A stretch of DNA of 6,141 nucleotides, taken from positions 1-6,141 of the forward strand of contig JAKAHL010000132.1 of NCBI GenBank assembly GCA_021815005.1. Reading direction: 5' to 3'. The position numbers and the translations under genes were made by a program. The notes under the pieces are model-generated. The model saw nothing but the letters and a program-made list of their open reading frames with translations, was not told the origin of the DNA and made no database searches. Position 1 is the stretch's first letter; every line of letters starts with the position of its first letter. This document shows, piece by piece, positions 1 through 5,312 of this stretch. Source of the stretch: Chloroflexota bacterium (GTDB lineage Bacteria > Chloroflexota > Limnocylindria > Limnocylindrales > CSP1-4).

Positions 1-104
1 CAGCCGAAGCCGGCGAGACCGAATCGCTCGAGCCGCCCGGCGAGGTCCCAGAGCTCGTCGATGCGGAACGGCTCGGCCGCCCGGGCGATGAACTGCTCGC
101 ACAT
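1..104 (-). CDS. Class II glutamine amidotransferase-like protein, N-terminal fragment
   Basis: This is the 5' end of a minus-strand gene whose remainder lies beyond base 1. Translation from the ATG at 104-102 gives 34 complete residues beginning MCEQFIARAAEPF and ending RLERFGLAGFG. Met-Cys at the very start is the hallmark of class II (Ntn-type) glutamine amidotransferases, where Cys2 becomes the N-terminal nucleophile after methionine removal and releases ammonia from glutamine. The following FIARAAEPF and GLAGFG stretches resemble, from memory, small stand-alone YafJ-like amidotransferases. The acceptor substrate cannot be inferred. No Shine-Dalgarno sequence precedes the ATG, and a TATCAT hexamer lies 8 nt upstream, so the mRNA may be leaderless. 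The gene is separated from the upstream operon by 170 nt containing hairpins and is probably transcribed independently. The family call rests on a short fragment. Confidence 0.6.
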   Translation of the reverse strand, partial: MCEQFIARAAEPFRIDELWDLAGRLERFGLAGFG

Positions 105-112
105 GGGTGCGA

Positions 113-118
113 ATGATA
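113..118 (-). promoter_or_regulatory. Candidate -10 element (TATCAT) of a leaderless promoter
   Basis: On the minus strand TATCAT is followed by 8 nt (TCGCACCC) and then the ATG of the amidotransferase-like gene. This matches the TANNNT form of high-GC bacterial -10 elements and would put the transcription start at or within a base of the start codon. I see no convincing -35 hexamer about 17 nt further upstream (the bases there read TCGGCC). The AT-rich island is conspicuous in very GC-rich surroundings. Confidence 0.4.
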
Positions 119-171
119 CGCGGCCGTCCGGGGCGGGCCGAGCGCGCGGGAGGAGGGCGGGCAGACGATGA

Positions 172-202
172 CGGCGCCACCGTTGGGGAACCGGTGGCGC
201 CG
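172..202. repeat. 11-bp perfect inverted repeat (hairpin), possible terminator
   Basis: CGGCGCCACCG at 172-182 and CGGTGGCGCCG at 192-202 are perfect reverse complements with a 9-nt loop. The hairpin lies about 70 nt past the stop of the membrane-protein gene and about 70 nt before the start of the amidotransferase gene, where a transcription terminator would be expected. No U-tract follows on the minus strand, so it could be a U-less GC-type terminator or mRNA 3'-end stabiliser. Its role is inferred from position only. Confidence 0.45.
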
Positions 203-245
203 CCATGGAGACGCGCGGGAGCGGAACAGGGAGCGGCCGGGCGGG

Positions 246-271
246 AGCCCCGCCAAGCCACGTGGCGGGCT
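246..271 (-). terminator. Candidate terminator or 3'-end hairpin of the oxidoreductase operon
   Basis: AGCCCCGCCA (246-255) and TGGCGGGCT (263-271) pair across a 7-nt loop with one bulged C/G, giving a 9-bp GC-rich stem. It starts 3 nt beyond the TGA stop of the last operon gene (277-275). The bases after it on the minus strand are not T-rich, so classical intrinsic termination is not shown. With the second hairpin at 172-202 it forms a tandem hairpin pair. Confidence 0.4.
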
Positions 272-274
272 GGG

Positions 275-940
275 TCAGCCCTCCACGAGCGACGATGCCT
301 CGCCCGCGGCCGGGGTGCCGAGGCGCAGCAGGAACCGCACGAACACCAGGCCGCCGGTGGCGCCGAGCAGGACGAGCGAGATCCACAGGATCGCCGGCGC
401 GTACGGCTGGGGCGCCACGAAGGTCACCCCGTTGCGGACCACGGTTGTCATCGAGACGAGGGCGGTGTTCCACGGGAAGGCGGAGGAGGGGTTGGCGGCC
501 TCCATCCCGTAGATCTGCGGGACGATGTAGAGGACCGACGCGATGATCAGCAGGATGCTCTGGAGACGCCAGTCGGACGGGTTGTCGTCAGGGTCGCGGA
601 GCAGCTTCACGAGGGCGGCCCACATCAGGACCACGGTCGCCAGGGGTGCGGTGACGCCGAGGCCGGCGCCGCGCAGGTACACGTTCGGGAACAGGAACAC
701 GACGGACAGGCACAGCGTGATCACCAGCAGCGCATCGCGGGTGAGGACGAAGCTGAGCCACCAGACGTCGCCGCCGAAGCGGAGCGTCAGCTTCTGCAGG
801 AAGCGCAGCACGTAGGGCCGCGCGAAGTGGAGCGACAGGGTGAACGCCCACAGGATGGGCAGCACCGCCGCGACGGAGGCCACCATCCAATCGGCGCCGC
901 CGTTGGTGATGGCATTGGCAAGCTGGTCGCCGTTGAGCAT
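275..940 (-). CDS. Five-helix integral membrane protein B (paralogue of upstream gene), unknown function
   Basis: This 221-aa protein is not in a family I can name. Five hydrophobic segments lie at about residues 18-40, 60-85, 95-115, 127-145 and 178-203. Positive charges between helices 1 and 2 suggest an outside N-terminus and a cytoplasmic C-terminus. The most conserved block spans the end of helix 1 to helix 2: LHFARPY (37-43), KLTLRFGGDVWW (50-61) and R68-D69. The whole protein aligns with the product of 955-1563, gaplessly with an offset of 2 over the first 87 residues; later LYIVP and QIYG match LYITP and YLFG. Its only histidine, H38, aligns with the only histidine of the paralogue. 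The ATG at 940 follows a GGAGGAG ribosome site 14 nt after the upstream stop, so it is the third gene of the oxidoreductase operon. A role as membrane anchor or quinone/heme-interacting subunit is inference from context. Confidence 0.85.
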   Translation of the reverse strand: MLNGDQLANAITNGGADWMVASVAAVLPILWAFTLSLHFARPYVLRFLQKLTLRFGGDVWWLSFVLTRDALLVITLCLSVVFLFPNVYLRGAGLGVTAPLATVVLMWAALVKLLRDPDDNPSDWRLQSILLIIASVLYIVPQIYGMEAANPSSAFPWNTALVSMTTVVRNGVTFVAPQPYAPAILWISLVLLGATGGLVFVRFLLRLGTPAAGEASSLVEG

Positions 941-954
941 CTGACCGGCTCCTC

Positions 955-1563
955 CTACTGGGCCTGGGGCTGCCGGTAGGACAGCCGGAAGTTGTAGACG
1001 ACGGCCACGATCCCGAGGATGCCGACGAGGGCGGCGGAGATGTAGGCCAGCGGCTCCGCGAGAGCCACGTTCTGGGACGTGGTCAGCACGTTGGACAGAT
1101 TGAGGAGGCGCGAGCCGGTGAGCGCCTGCGTCTGCGGGCCGAACAGGTACGGCGTGATGTAGAGGGCCGCGCCCAGGCCCAGGAGGACGGTCTGGATCTG
1201 CATGCCGCGGAGGTCCTCATCGCCCTTGCCCATCAGCTTCATCAGCAGGACCACGAAGGCAAGCACGGCGGCCAGGCCGCCCGTCACGGGCAGCGGCTTG
1301 GTGCCGACGACGTCCGGGTAGAAGAAGATGAACGAGCCGAGGAAGACCTGGAGCAGCATGATGTCGCGCAGGCCCACGTAGATGATCCACCACAGGTCCG
1401 CGCCGAGGCGGAGGGTGAACTTGCCGGTGGTCTTGGCCATGTACGGCCTGGCGAGGTGGAGGGCCACCGTCAGGATCCACAGGATCACGAGGGCGGCGGC
1501 GATGGTGCCCTCGACGAACGCCTCGCCGGCGTTGAAGAGGCCTGCAACCTGGTCAGCGTTCAC
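955..1563 (-). CDS. Five-helix integral membrane protein A (paralogue of downstream gene), unknown function
   Basis: This 202-aa protein starts at GTG 1563-1561, whose GTGA overlaps the TGA stop of the oxidoreductase gene; GGAGG lies about 8 nt upstream. A longer in-frame extension upstream would run antisense-like through the oxidoreductase frame and is rejected. Predicted helices lie at about residues 17-37, 57-82, 88-106, 117-137 and 166-188. The signature block is LHLARPY (35-41), KFTLRLGADLWW (48-59) and R66-D67. Acidic residues near the N-terminus and basic ones after helix 1 and at the C-terminus (NFRLSYR) suggest N-out, C-in. H36, the only histidine, sits at the cytoplasmic end of helix 1. 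The protein is homologous along its length to the next gene product. Translational coupling to a Fe-S/FAD enzyme points to a subunit of the same complex, perhaps its membrane anchor. I recognise no named family. Confidence 0.85.
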   Translation of the reverse strand: MNADQVAGLFNAGEAFVEGTIAAALVILWILTVALHLARPYMAKTTGKFTLRLGADLWWIIYVGLRDIMLLQVFLGSFIFFYPDVVGTKPLPVTGGLAAVLAFVVLLMKLMGKGDEDLRGMQIQTVLLGLGAALYITPYLFGPQTQALTGSRLLNLSNVLTTSQNVALAEPLAYISAALVGILGIVAVVYNFRLSYRQPQAQ

Positions 1564-3590
1564 TGGGCTCCTCCGGAGGTGAGCTGGCGGGACGGGGGCG
1601 TGGCGGGCGTGAGCGGGCCCGGCGCGGCGACCGGGGCGTGGCTTGCGGACGGGCCGCCGATCCGCGAGTCGGCCGGACCGCGACCGGCGGCGACCCGGAC
1701 CGTGGGGCATCCGTAGACGGCGTCGCAGCGGAAGCACCGGGACGCCTCGGCGCGGGCGGCATCCTCGGCGAAGCCCTGGGCCGTCGCCTTGAAGTGGCCG
1801 GTGTCCACCATGGGCAGGGGTGCGTGCGTCCGGGGCCGGACGGCCAGGTCGAGACGCAGCGTGGGCTCGGCGGGGGTGGCCACGCGGACCGCCCGCATGA
1901 TCTCGGCCTCGCCGTTCCGGGCGCCGGAGAGGTACTCGTGGATCGAGCCCGCGGCGCGGCGCCCGGCGGCCACGGCCTCGATGATCGTCTTGGGGCCCGA
2001 CACCACGTCGCCGCCCGCGAAGATGCCGGCCCGGCCGGTGGCCAGGGTGCGCGGGTCGGCCACGATGCCGGCCCAGCCGCTGACCTCGATGCCCGCGCCC
2101 TCGGGGAGGATCGACGGGTCCGGCTCCTCGCCGATGGCCACCAGGATGGCGGTCGCCGGCAGCTCGCGGGTTTCGCCCGTGGCAGCCCACGTCGTGCGGC
2201 CCCCCGCGTCGGCACGACCCGCCGGCCGCGTGATCTCGCAGCGCAGGGCGACAACCTCGCCGTCCCGGCCCACGATCTCCGACGGGGCGAGCCCCTCGAG
2301 GATCGCGATGCCCTCGCGCTCGGCCGCCTCGAGCTCCTCGCCCTGGGCGGGCATGTCGGCGCGCCCTCGGCGGTACACGATCGAGACCGACGCGGCGCCG
2401 GAGCGCTTCGCCGAGCGGGCCGCGTCCATCGCGGTGGAGCCGCCGCCCACGACGATCACGTCACCAGAGAGGGTGGGGTGCTCGCCGAGGTTGACCTCCT
2501 TGAGGAACCGCGTGGCGGGGATGACGCCGCGCGCGTCGTCGCCGGGAACGCCCAGGCGGCGCGACTTCGAGGCGCCGGTGGCGAGGAAGATCGCGCGGAA
2601 GCCCTGGCGCTCGAGGTCGGGCAGCGTGAAGTCGCGGCCCATGGCGGTGTCGAGCCGCAGCTCCACGCCCGCGTCGAGGATCCGCTGAAGCTCGGCCTGG
2701 AGGACCTCGCGCGGCAGGCGGTACTCGGGGATGCCGATCGCCATCATGCCGCCGGGGATCGGCATCGCCTCCATGACGGTCACGGGGTAGCCGAGCCGGG
2801 CGAGATACCACGCAGCCGACATGCCGGCCGGCCCGCCACCCACGATCGCGACCTTCTCGCCCCGCTTCTTGGCCGGCTTGGGAGCCGGCGGCAGGGTGCC
2901 GTGCTCCACGGCGAAGCGCTTGATGGTGCGGATGCTGATGGGCTCGTCGAGGACGCCGCGGCGGCATGCGGTCTCGCACGGGGCGGTGCAGATCCAGCCG
3001 CAGACGCTCGGGAAGGGGTTGACCTCGGCGGCGACCTGATAGGCCTCGTCGTAGCGGCCCTGGCTGACCAGGCCAACGTAGCGGCCGGCGTCCGTGCCGG
3101 CCGGGCACGCCTCCTGGCAGGGCGCCAAGGGATGCGGCGGCGCGTCGTCCACCATCGTCATCCACGCCTGCCACGGCTTCGGACGACTGCGGGTCACCCA
3201 GGGGAAGAGGTCGCCCCAGGGCGTGGGATGGGTGGGCTTGAGGGCCTCGCGGGTCACGGCGGACAGCGGCAGCCAAGCCTCGTCGGCGGCGACGGCCGTC
3301 GGCCGCTCGATGGGCCCCTGCCGGGCGGCGAGGGGCGTGGGCTCGCCGCGCAGCTCGGCGATGGTGATGACGGCGGGCGGGCACTCGCGGACGCAGATGC
3401 CGCACCCGATGCACTCCCCCACCTGCAGCGGGCGCTCCATGGCCCACGGCAGGGGCTTGCCGCCCACTGGTCCCGTCTCGATCCCGGGGTGGTCGGGCCG
3501 ACTCATGTCGAGCGCCTCGACCGGGCAGACGTCCATGCAGATGCCGCAGGTGATGCATCCCGCGTGGTCGATGTCGATCCGATAGCCCAT
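1560..3590 (-). CDS. Multi-cluster [4Fe-4S]/FAD NAD(P)-dependent oxidoreductase (GltD/DPYD-like)
   Basis: This 676-aa protein has several electron-transfer modules in series. Residues 1-75 form a 2[4Fe-4S] ferredoxin domain: C12-x2-C15-x2-C18-x3-C22-P and C60-x2-C63-x2-C66-x3-C70-P. After a linker of about 85 residues, a glutamate-synthase small-subunit/DPYD-type Fe-S domain has C158-x3-C162 and C197-x3-C201-x3-C205-x3-C209. FAD binding is shown by IVGGGPAG (249-256), IPGGMM (278-283) and AGGD (525-528), and NAD(P)H binding by VVGGGSTAMDAAR (380-392) with YRRGR (406-410). Near the end, C619-x2-C622-x5-C628 may hold a further cluster. A Pro/Ala/Gly-rich tail of about 40 residues follows. The family moves electrons between NAD(P)H and ferredoxin-like or other partners; the physiological partner here is unknown. 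The ATG at 3590 has a strong AAGGAGG site (3603-3597) 6 nt upstream. It overlaps the first of two membrane-protein genes by 4 nt, suggesting membrane association. It is soluble, without signal peptide, and is longer than plain GltD (about 470 aa) because of the ferredoxin domain, the linker and the C-terminal extension. Confidence 0.9.
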   Translation of the reverse strand: MGYRIDIDHAGCITCGICMDVCPVEALDMSRPDHPGIETGPVGGKPLPWAMERPLQVGECIGCGICVRECPPAVITIAELRGEPTPLAARQGPIERPTAVAADEAWLPLSAVTREALKPTHPTPWGDLFPWVTRSRPKPWQAWMTMVDDAPPHPLAPCQEACPAGTDAGRYVGLVSQGRYDEAYQVAAEVNPFPSVCGWICTAPCETACRRGVLDEPISIRTIKRFAVEHGTLPPAPKPAKKRGEKVAIVGGGPAGMSAAWYLARLGYPVTVMEAMPIPGGMMAIGIPEYRLPREVLQAELQRILDAGVELRLDTAMGRDFTLPDLERQGFRAIFLATGASKSRRLGVPGDDARGVIPATRFLKEVNLGEHPTLSGDVIVVGGGSTAMDAARSAKRSGAASVSIVYRRGRADMPAQGEELEAAEREGIAILEGLAPSEIVGRDGEVVALRCEITRPAGRADAGGRTTWAATGETRELPATAILVAIGEEPDPSILPEGAGIEVSGWAGIVADPRTLATGRAGIFAGGDVVSGPKTIIEAVAAGRRAAGSIHEYLSGARNGEAEIMRAVRVATPAEPTLRLDLAVRPRTHAPLPMVDTGHFKATAQGFAEDAARAEASRCFRCDAVYGCPTVRVAAGRGPADSRIGGPSASHAPVAAPGPLTPATPPSRQLTSGGAQ

Positions 3591-3623
3591 ACACCGCCTC
3601 CTTGTGGGTGAACCGATGGTGGG

Positions 3624-3651
3624 CTCGCGGGCGCGAGGGCGCCACGCCCTC
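3624..3651 (-). promoter_or_regulatory. Overlapping, mutually exclusive hairpins in the oxidoreductase operon leader
   Basis: CTCGCG (3624-3629) and CGCGAG (3632-3637) form a 6-bp inverted repeat. GAGGGCG (3635-3641) and CGCCCTC (3645-3651) form a perfect 7-bp inverted repeat with a 3-nt loop. The two share bases 3635-3637, so only one can fully form at a time. They lie 34-61 nt upstream of the oxidoreductase start codon, in its likely 5' leader if transcription begins further upstream. I could not match them to a known riboswitch. In DNA this GC-rich, chance hairpins are common. Confidence 0.3.
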
Positions 3652-3670
3652 CGGGGTGGGCCTCCTTCCC

Positions 3671-3696
3671 GTCATTTCGGGTGGGCCCGGGATGAC
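3671..3696. repeat. Imperfect inverted repeat in the divergent intergenic region
   Basis: The arms at 3671-3681 (GTCATTTCGGG) and 3686-3696 (CCCGGGATGAC) pair over 11 positions around a 4-nt loop. Two of the pairs are G-U wobbles if read as plus-strand RNA and C/A mismatches if read as minus-strand RNA. The outer GTCAT/ATGAC arms are perfect. It lies about 80-106 bp upstream of the oxidoreductase start and 70-100 bp upstream of the divergent -35 element. It could be a protein-binding dyad or a structural element; nothing distinguishes these. Confidence 0.3.
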
Positions 3697-3768
3697 CCTC
3701 GGCCCGCGGCGAGTGGCTCCTGGCGCGCCGGCGGACATCGCCGTCGTGACACGTCGTGCCGCGACCGC

Positions 3769-3797
3769 TTGACAGCCGTCTGGTCCCTGGCCATACT
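3769..3797 (+). promoter_or_regulatory. Sigma70-type promoter of the permease-regulator operon
   Basis: A perfect -35 hexamer TTGACA (3769-3774) is separated by exactly 17 nt from CATACT (3792-3797), a 4/6 match to TATAAT. Predicted transcription starts near A3804, giving a leader of about 50 nt before the ATG at 3855. Consensus -35 and spacing are rare by chance in DNA this GC-rich. The palindromic operator immediately follows, so repressor binding would block the start site. Confidence 0.75.
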
Positions 3798-3804
3798 CTG
3801 GTCA

Positions 3805-3823
3805 GCGAATGCGACTCATTCGC
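3805..3823 (+). promoter_or_regulatory. Fur-family operator (19-bp palindrome) at the transcription start
   Basis: GCGAATGCGACTCATTCGC is a near-perfect dyad centred on A3814: eight of nine base-pair positions are symmetric, the exception being C3812/T3816. It has the size and 9-1-9 symmetry of the classical Fur box and matches GATAATGATAATCATTATC at 12 of 19 positions, keeping AATGnnAnTCATT. The changes are mostly A/T to G/C, as in a GC-shifted genome. It covers roughly +1 to +20 of the predicted transcript. The second gene of the operon encodes a Fur-family protein, so metal-dependent autorepression is the likely role. A Zur or Nur site cannot be excluded. Confidence 0.7.
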
Positions 3824-3854
3824 AATATCGCCCCCGAACCGTGAGACCTCCCCC

Positions 3855-4790
3855 ATGCTGACAACCACCTCGCTGATCGCCGCCGGCACGGGCTCCGGCG
3901 TGCTCGGCATCCTCGCCGTCTCGCTCCTGCTGGGCGTGCTCCACGGCGTCACGCCCGATGAGCACACCTGGCCCATCACCGTGAGCTACGCGATCGGCGC
4001 GGCCACGGGCAAGCAGGGCATGAAGGCCGGCCTCCTGTTCTCCGCGGCGTTCGCCGTGCAGCGCGCGATCGCGTCCGAGCTCGCCTACCTCGCCCTGGCC
4101 CCGATCCTCGCCAGCGGCGCCCTCAACGCCTGGATCGACCTGCTGGTCGGCATCGTGATGGCCGCCTCGGGCCTGTACATCCTGCGGCTCGGCCGCGAGC
4201 TGCACCTGACCGAGTGGCTTGAGCAGCTCCTCCACCGCGTCGTCCGGGTGGGCCGCCACGACGGGACCGACGGGATGCCGTCGCACGACAACGGGGCGAT
4301 CCCGGTGCGGATGACGCTGGTCCACGGCTTCATCGCCGGCTGGGGGACGGGCGCCTTCGCGATCATCATCTACACGGTCCTGGCGCCGGCCATGCCCAAC
4401 GCCGCGCTGGCCTTCCTGCCGGGCCTCCTGTTCGGGGTCGGCACCATGCTGGTGCAGACGCTGGTCGGGGCGGCGCTCGGCACGTGGATGCGCCGCCGCA
4501 ACCTCGGTGCCGCGGCCATGAACTACGTCTCCCGGGCGGTGGCCGGCAACACCCTGACGTACGGCGGCCTGCTGTTCGCCGCCTGGGGCCTGGTGTCGCT
4601 GCTCCTGCCGAACATCGCCGGCGCGCTCGACGCCGGGCTGCCGACAGGCCTCGGGATCCCGAATCTCGACAGCATCAACGCCGGCCTCGTGCTGGTGGCG
4701 ATGATCGTCGGGGTGGTCGCGGCCGGCAGCTTCGTGCGGGCGATCCGCCGGGCCCGGACGCTCGAGCTCGTGGAGGTGCGCGCGCGATGA
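3855..4790 (+). CDS. Polytopic metal permease-like membrane protein (NiCoT/UreH-like)
   Basis: This 311-aa, very hydrophobic protein has about seven predicted helices, near residues 13-30, 38-50, 57-82, 94-113, 153-177, 183-209, 232-252 and/or 275-298. The first helix ends in LHGVTPDEHTWP: H30-x4-D35-E36-H37. This resembles the HX4DH signature of nickel/cobalt permeases (NiCoT family) but has an extra Glu before the second His. A second VHGFIAGWGTG block (156-166) echoes the first LHG, suggesting an internal two-fold repeat like that of TauE/NicO-type transporters. The loop at 115-147 carries several His and Asp residues (H117, H127, H135, D136, H144, D145), a possible metal-handling segment. 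The ATG at 3855 is the only plausible start downstream of the promoter; it has only a weak ribosome site. It is co-transcribed with a Fur/Zur regulator (ATGA overlap), supporting metal import or export. Substrate (Ni, Co, Zn, Fe, Mn) and direction are unknown. Confidence 0.8.
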   Translation: MLTTTSLIAAGTGSGVLGILAVSLLLGVLHGVTPDEHTWPITVSYAIGAATGKQGMKAGLLFSAAFAVQRAIASELAYLALAPILASGALNAWIDLLVGIVMAASGLYILRLGRELHLTEWLEQLLHRVVRVGRHDGTDGMPSHDNGAIPVRMTLVHGFIAGWGTGAFAIIIYTVLAPAMPNAALAFLPGLLFGVGTMLVQTLVGAALGTWMRRRNLGAAAMNYVSRAVAGNTLTYGGLLFAAWGLVSLLLPNIAGALDAGLPTGLGIPNLDSINAGLVLVAMIVGVVAAGSFVRAIRRARTLELVEVRAR

Positions 4791-5269
4791 CGGGGCAGGG
4801 TCGCCACCTGATCGAACGGGCCGGCGAGCGGGACCGGGTCGCCGACGCGCTGGCCTCGCTGGGCGGCGCGACGACCGGGCCGCGGCGGGCCATCGTGGAG
4901 GCCCTGGTCTCCGCGGACCGGCTGCAGACCCCCGAGCAGCTGCTTGCCGAGGCGCGGGTCGCCGCCCCGTCCACGAGCCTCGCCACGGTCTACCGGACGC
5001 TCGAGCGGCTCGACCTGGGCGGCCACCTCAAGCGCATGGAGCTCGCATCGGGCGCCGTGGGCTACGCCTACTGCGGCGGGTCGCACCACGACCACGCCAT
5101 CTGCACGCGCTGCGGACGGGTGATCCGGGTGGACGCGTGCGCGGCCTCGGCGTGGGAGGCGCCGGCGGGGTTCCGGGTCACCTCGCACGAGCTCAACTTC
5201 TACGGCACGTGCGAGGCGTGCGCGGCCGACGCGACAGCCGACGCGATGCCCGCGCGTGGGGCTGCCTGA
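4787..5269 (+). CDS. Fur/Zur-family metal-responsive transcriptional regulator
   Basis: This 160-aa protein is a normal-length Fur-family repressor. The N-terminal winged-helix domain includes TGPRRAIVEAL (30-40) and the recognition-helix region STSLATVYRTLERL (62-75). The C-terminal metal/dimer domain has HHDH (100-103), C106-x2-C109 and C142-x2-C145 (structural zinc), and H134 in SHELNFYGTC. A cysteine at 96 (YCGGSHHDH) is at the place where actinobacterial Zur proteins carry a sensing-site Cys, whereas the Asp that completes that site in Zur aligns with K82. Specificity is therefore uncertain between Zur-like and Fur-like. The ATG at 4787 overlaps the permease stop as ATGA, with GGAGG 10 nt upstream, so translation is coupled. 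It likely represses its own operon through the palindrome at 3805-3823 when its metal is abundant. It acts as a cytoplasmic DNA-binding dimer. Confidence 0.93.
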   Translation: MTGQGRHLIERAGERDRVADALASLGGATTGPRRAIVEALVSADRLQTPEQLLAEARVAAPSTSLATVYRTLERLDLGGHLKRMELASGAVGYAYCGGSHHDHAICTRCGRVIRVDACAASAWEAPAGFRVTSHELNFYGTCEACAADATADAMPARGAA

Positions 5270-5275
5270 GCAGGA

Positions 5276-5307
5276 CGGCCGACGGGCCGCCAGGCCGGCG
5301 CACCGGC
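5276..5307. terminator. Candidate bidirectional terminator between convergent genes
   Basis: The 43-nt gap between the regulator stop (5269) and the stop of the convergent response-regulator gene (5315-5313) contains two small GC hairpins: CGGCC/GGCCG (5276-5280 with 5285-5289, loop GACG) and GCCGG/CCGGC (5294-5298 with 5303-5307, loop CGCA). Neither is followed by a U-tract in either direction. Location is the main argument. Confidence 0.35.
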
Positions 5308-5312
5308 GAGGA

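Noticed and set aside
107..979. Plus-strand open frame (290 codons) across the last membrane-protein gene
   Set aside because: Low-complexity charged translation; the minus strand encodes a hydrophobic protein homologous to its neighbour, with a ribosome site.
1564..2190. Upstream in-frame extension of the first membrane-protein gene to 2190
   Set aside because: The extra 209 codons would overlap the oxidoreductase and read as Arg/Gly/Pro-rich sequence. The GTG at 1563 has a ribosome site, a GTGA overlap, and matches the paralogue's N-terminus.
1638..3611. Very long plus-strand open frame (657 codons) opposite the oxidoreductase gene
   Set aside because: Its translation is Arg/Gly/Ala/His-rich without recognisable motifs, while the minus strand carries clear Cys clusters and Rossmann motifs. 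It is an antisense frame kept open by high GC.
3591..3768. Search for a minus-strand promoter for the oxidoreductase operon
   Set aside because: No -35/-10 pair with reasonable spacing was found; several weak hexamers exist but none stands above chance, so no promoter is annotated.
3808..3826. Alternative reading of the palindrome as a nickel-type Nur box (TGCGA-N5-TCGCA)
   Set aside because: This inner register is only a 5-bp dyad and matches the TTGCAA-N5-TTGCAA pattern partially; the 19-bp Fur-type register is longer and better centred. Kept as an alternative in the operator entry, not as a separate feature.
3756..3854. In-frame upstream ATG at 3756 that would add 33 residues to the permease
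   Set aside because: It lies upstream of the -35 and -10 elements and would place the operator inside the coding sequence; the ATG at 3855 is followed directly by the conserved-looking hydrophobic N-terminus.
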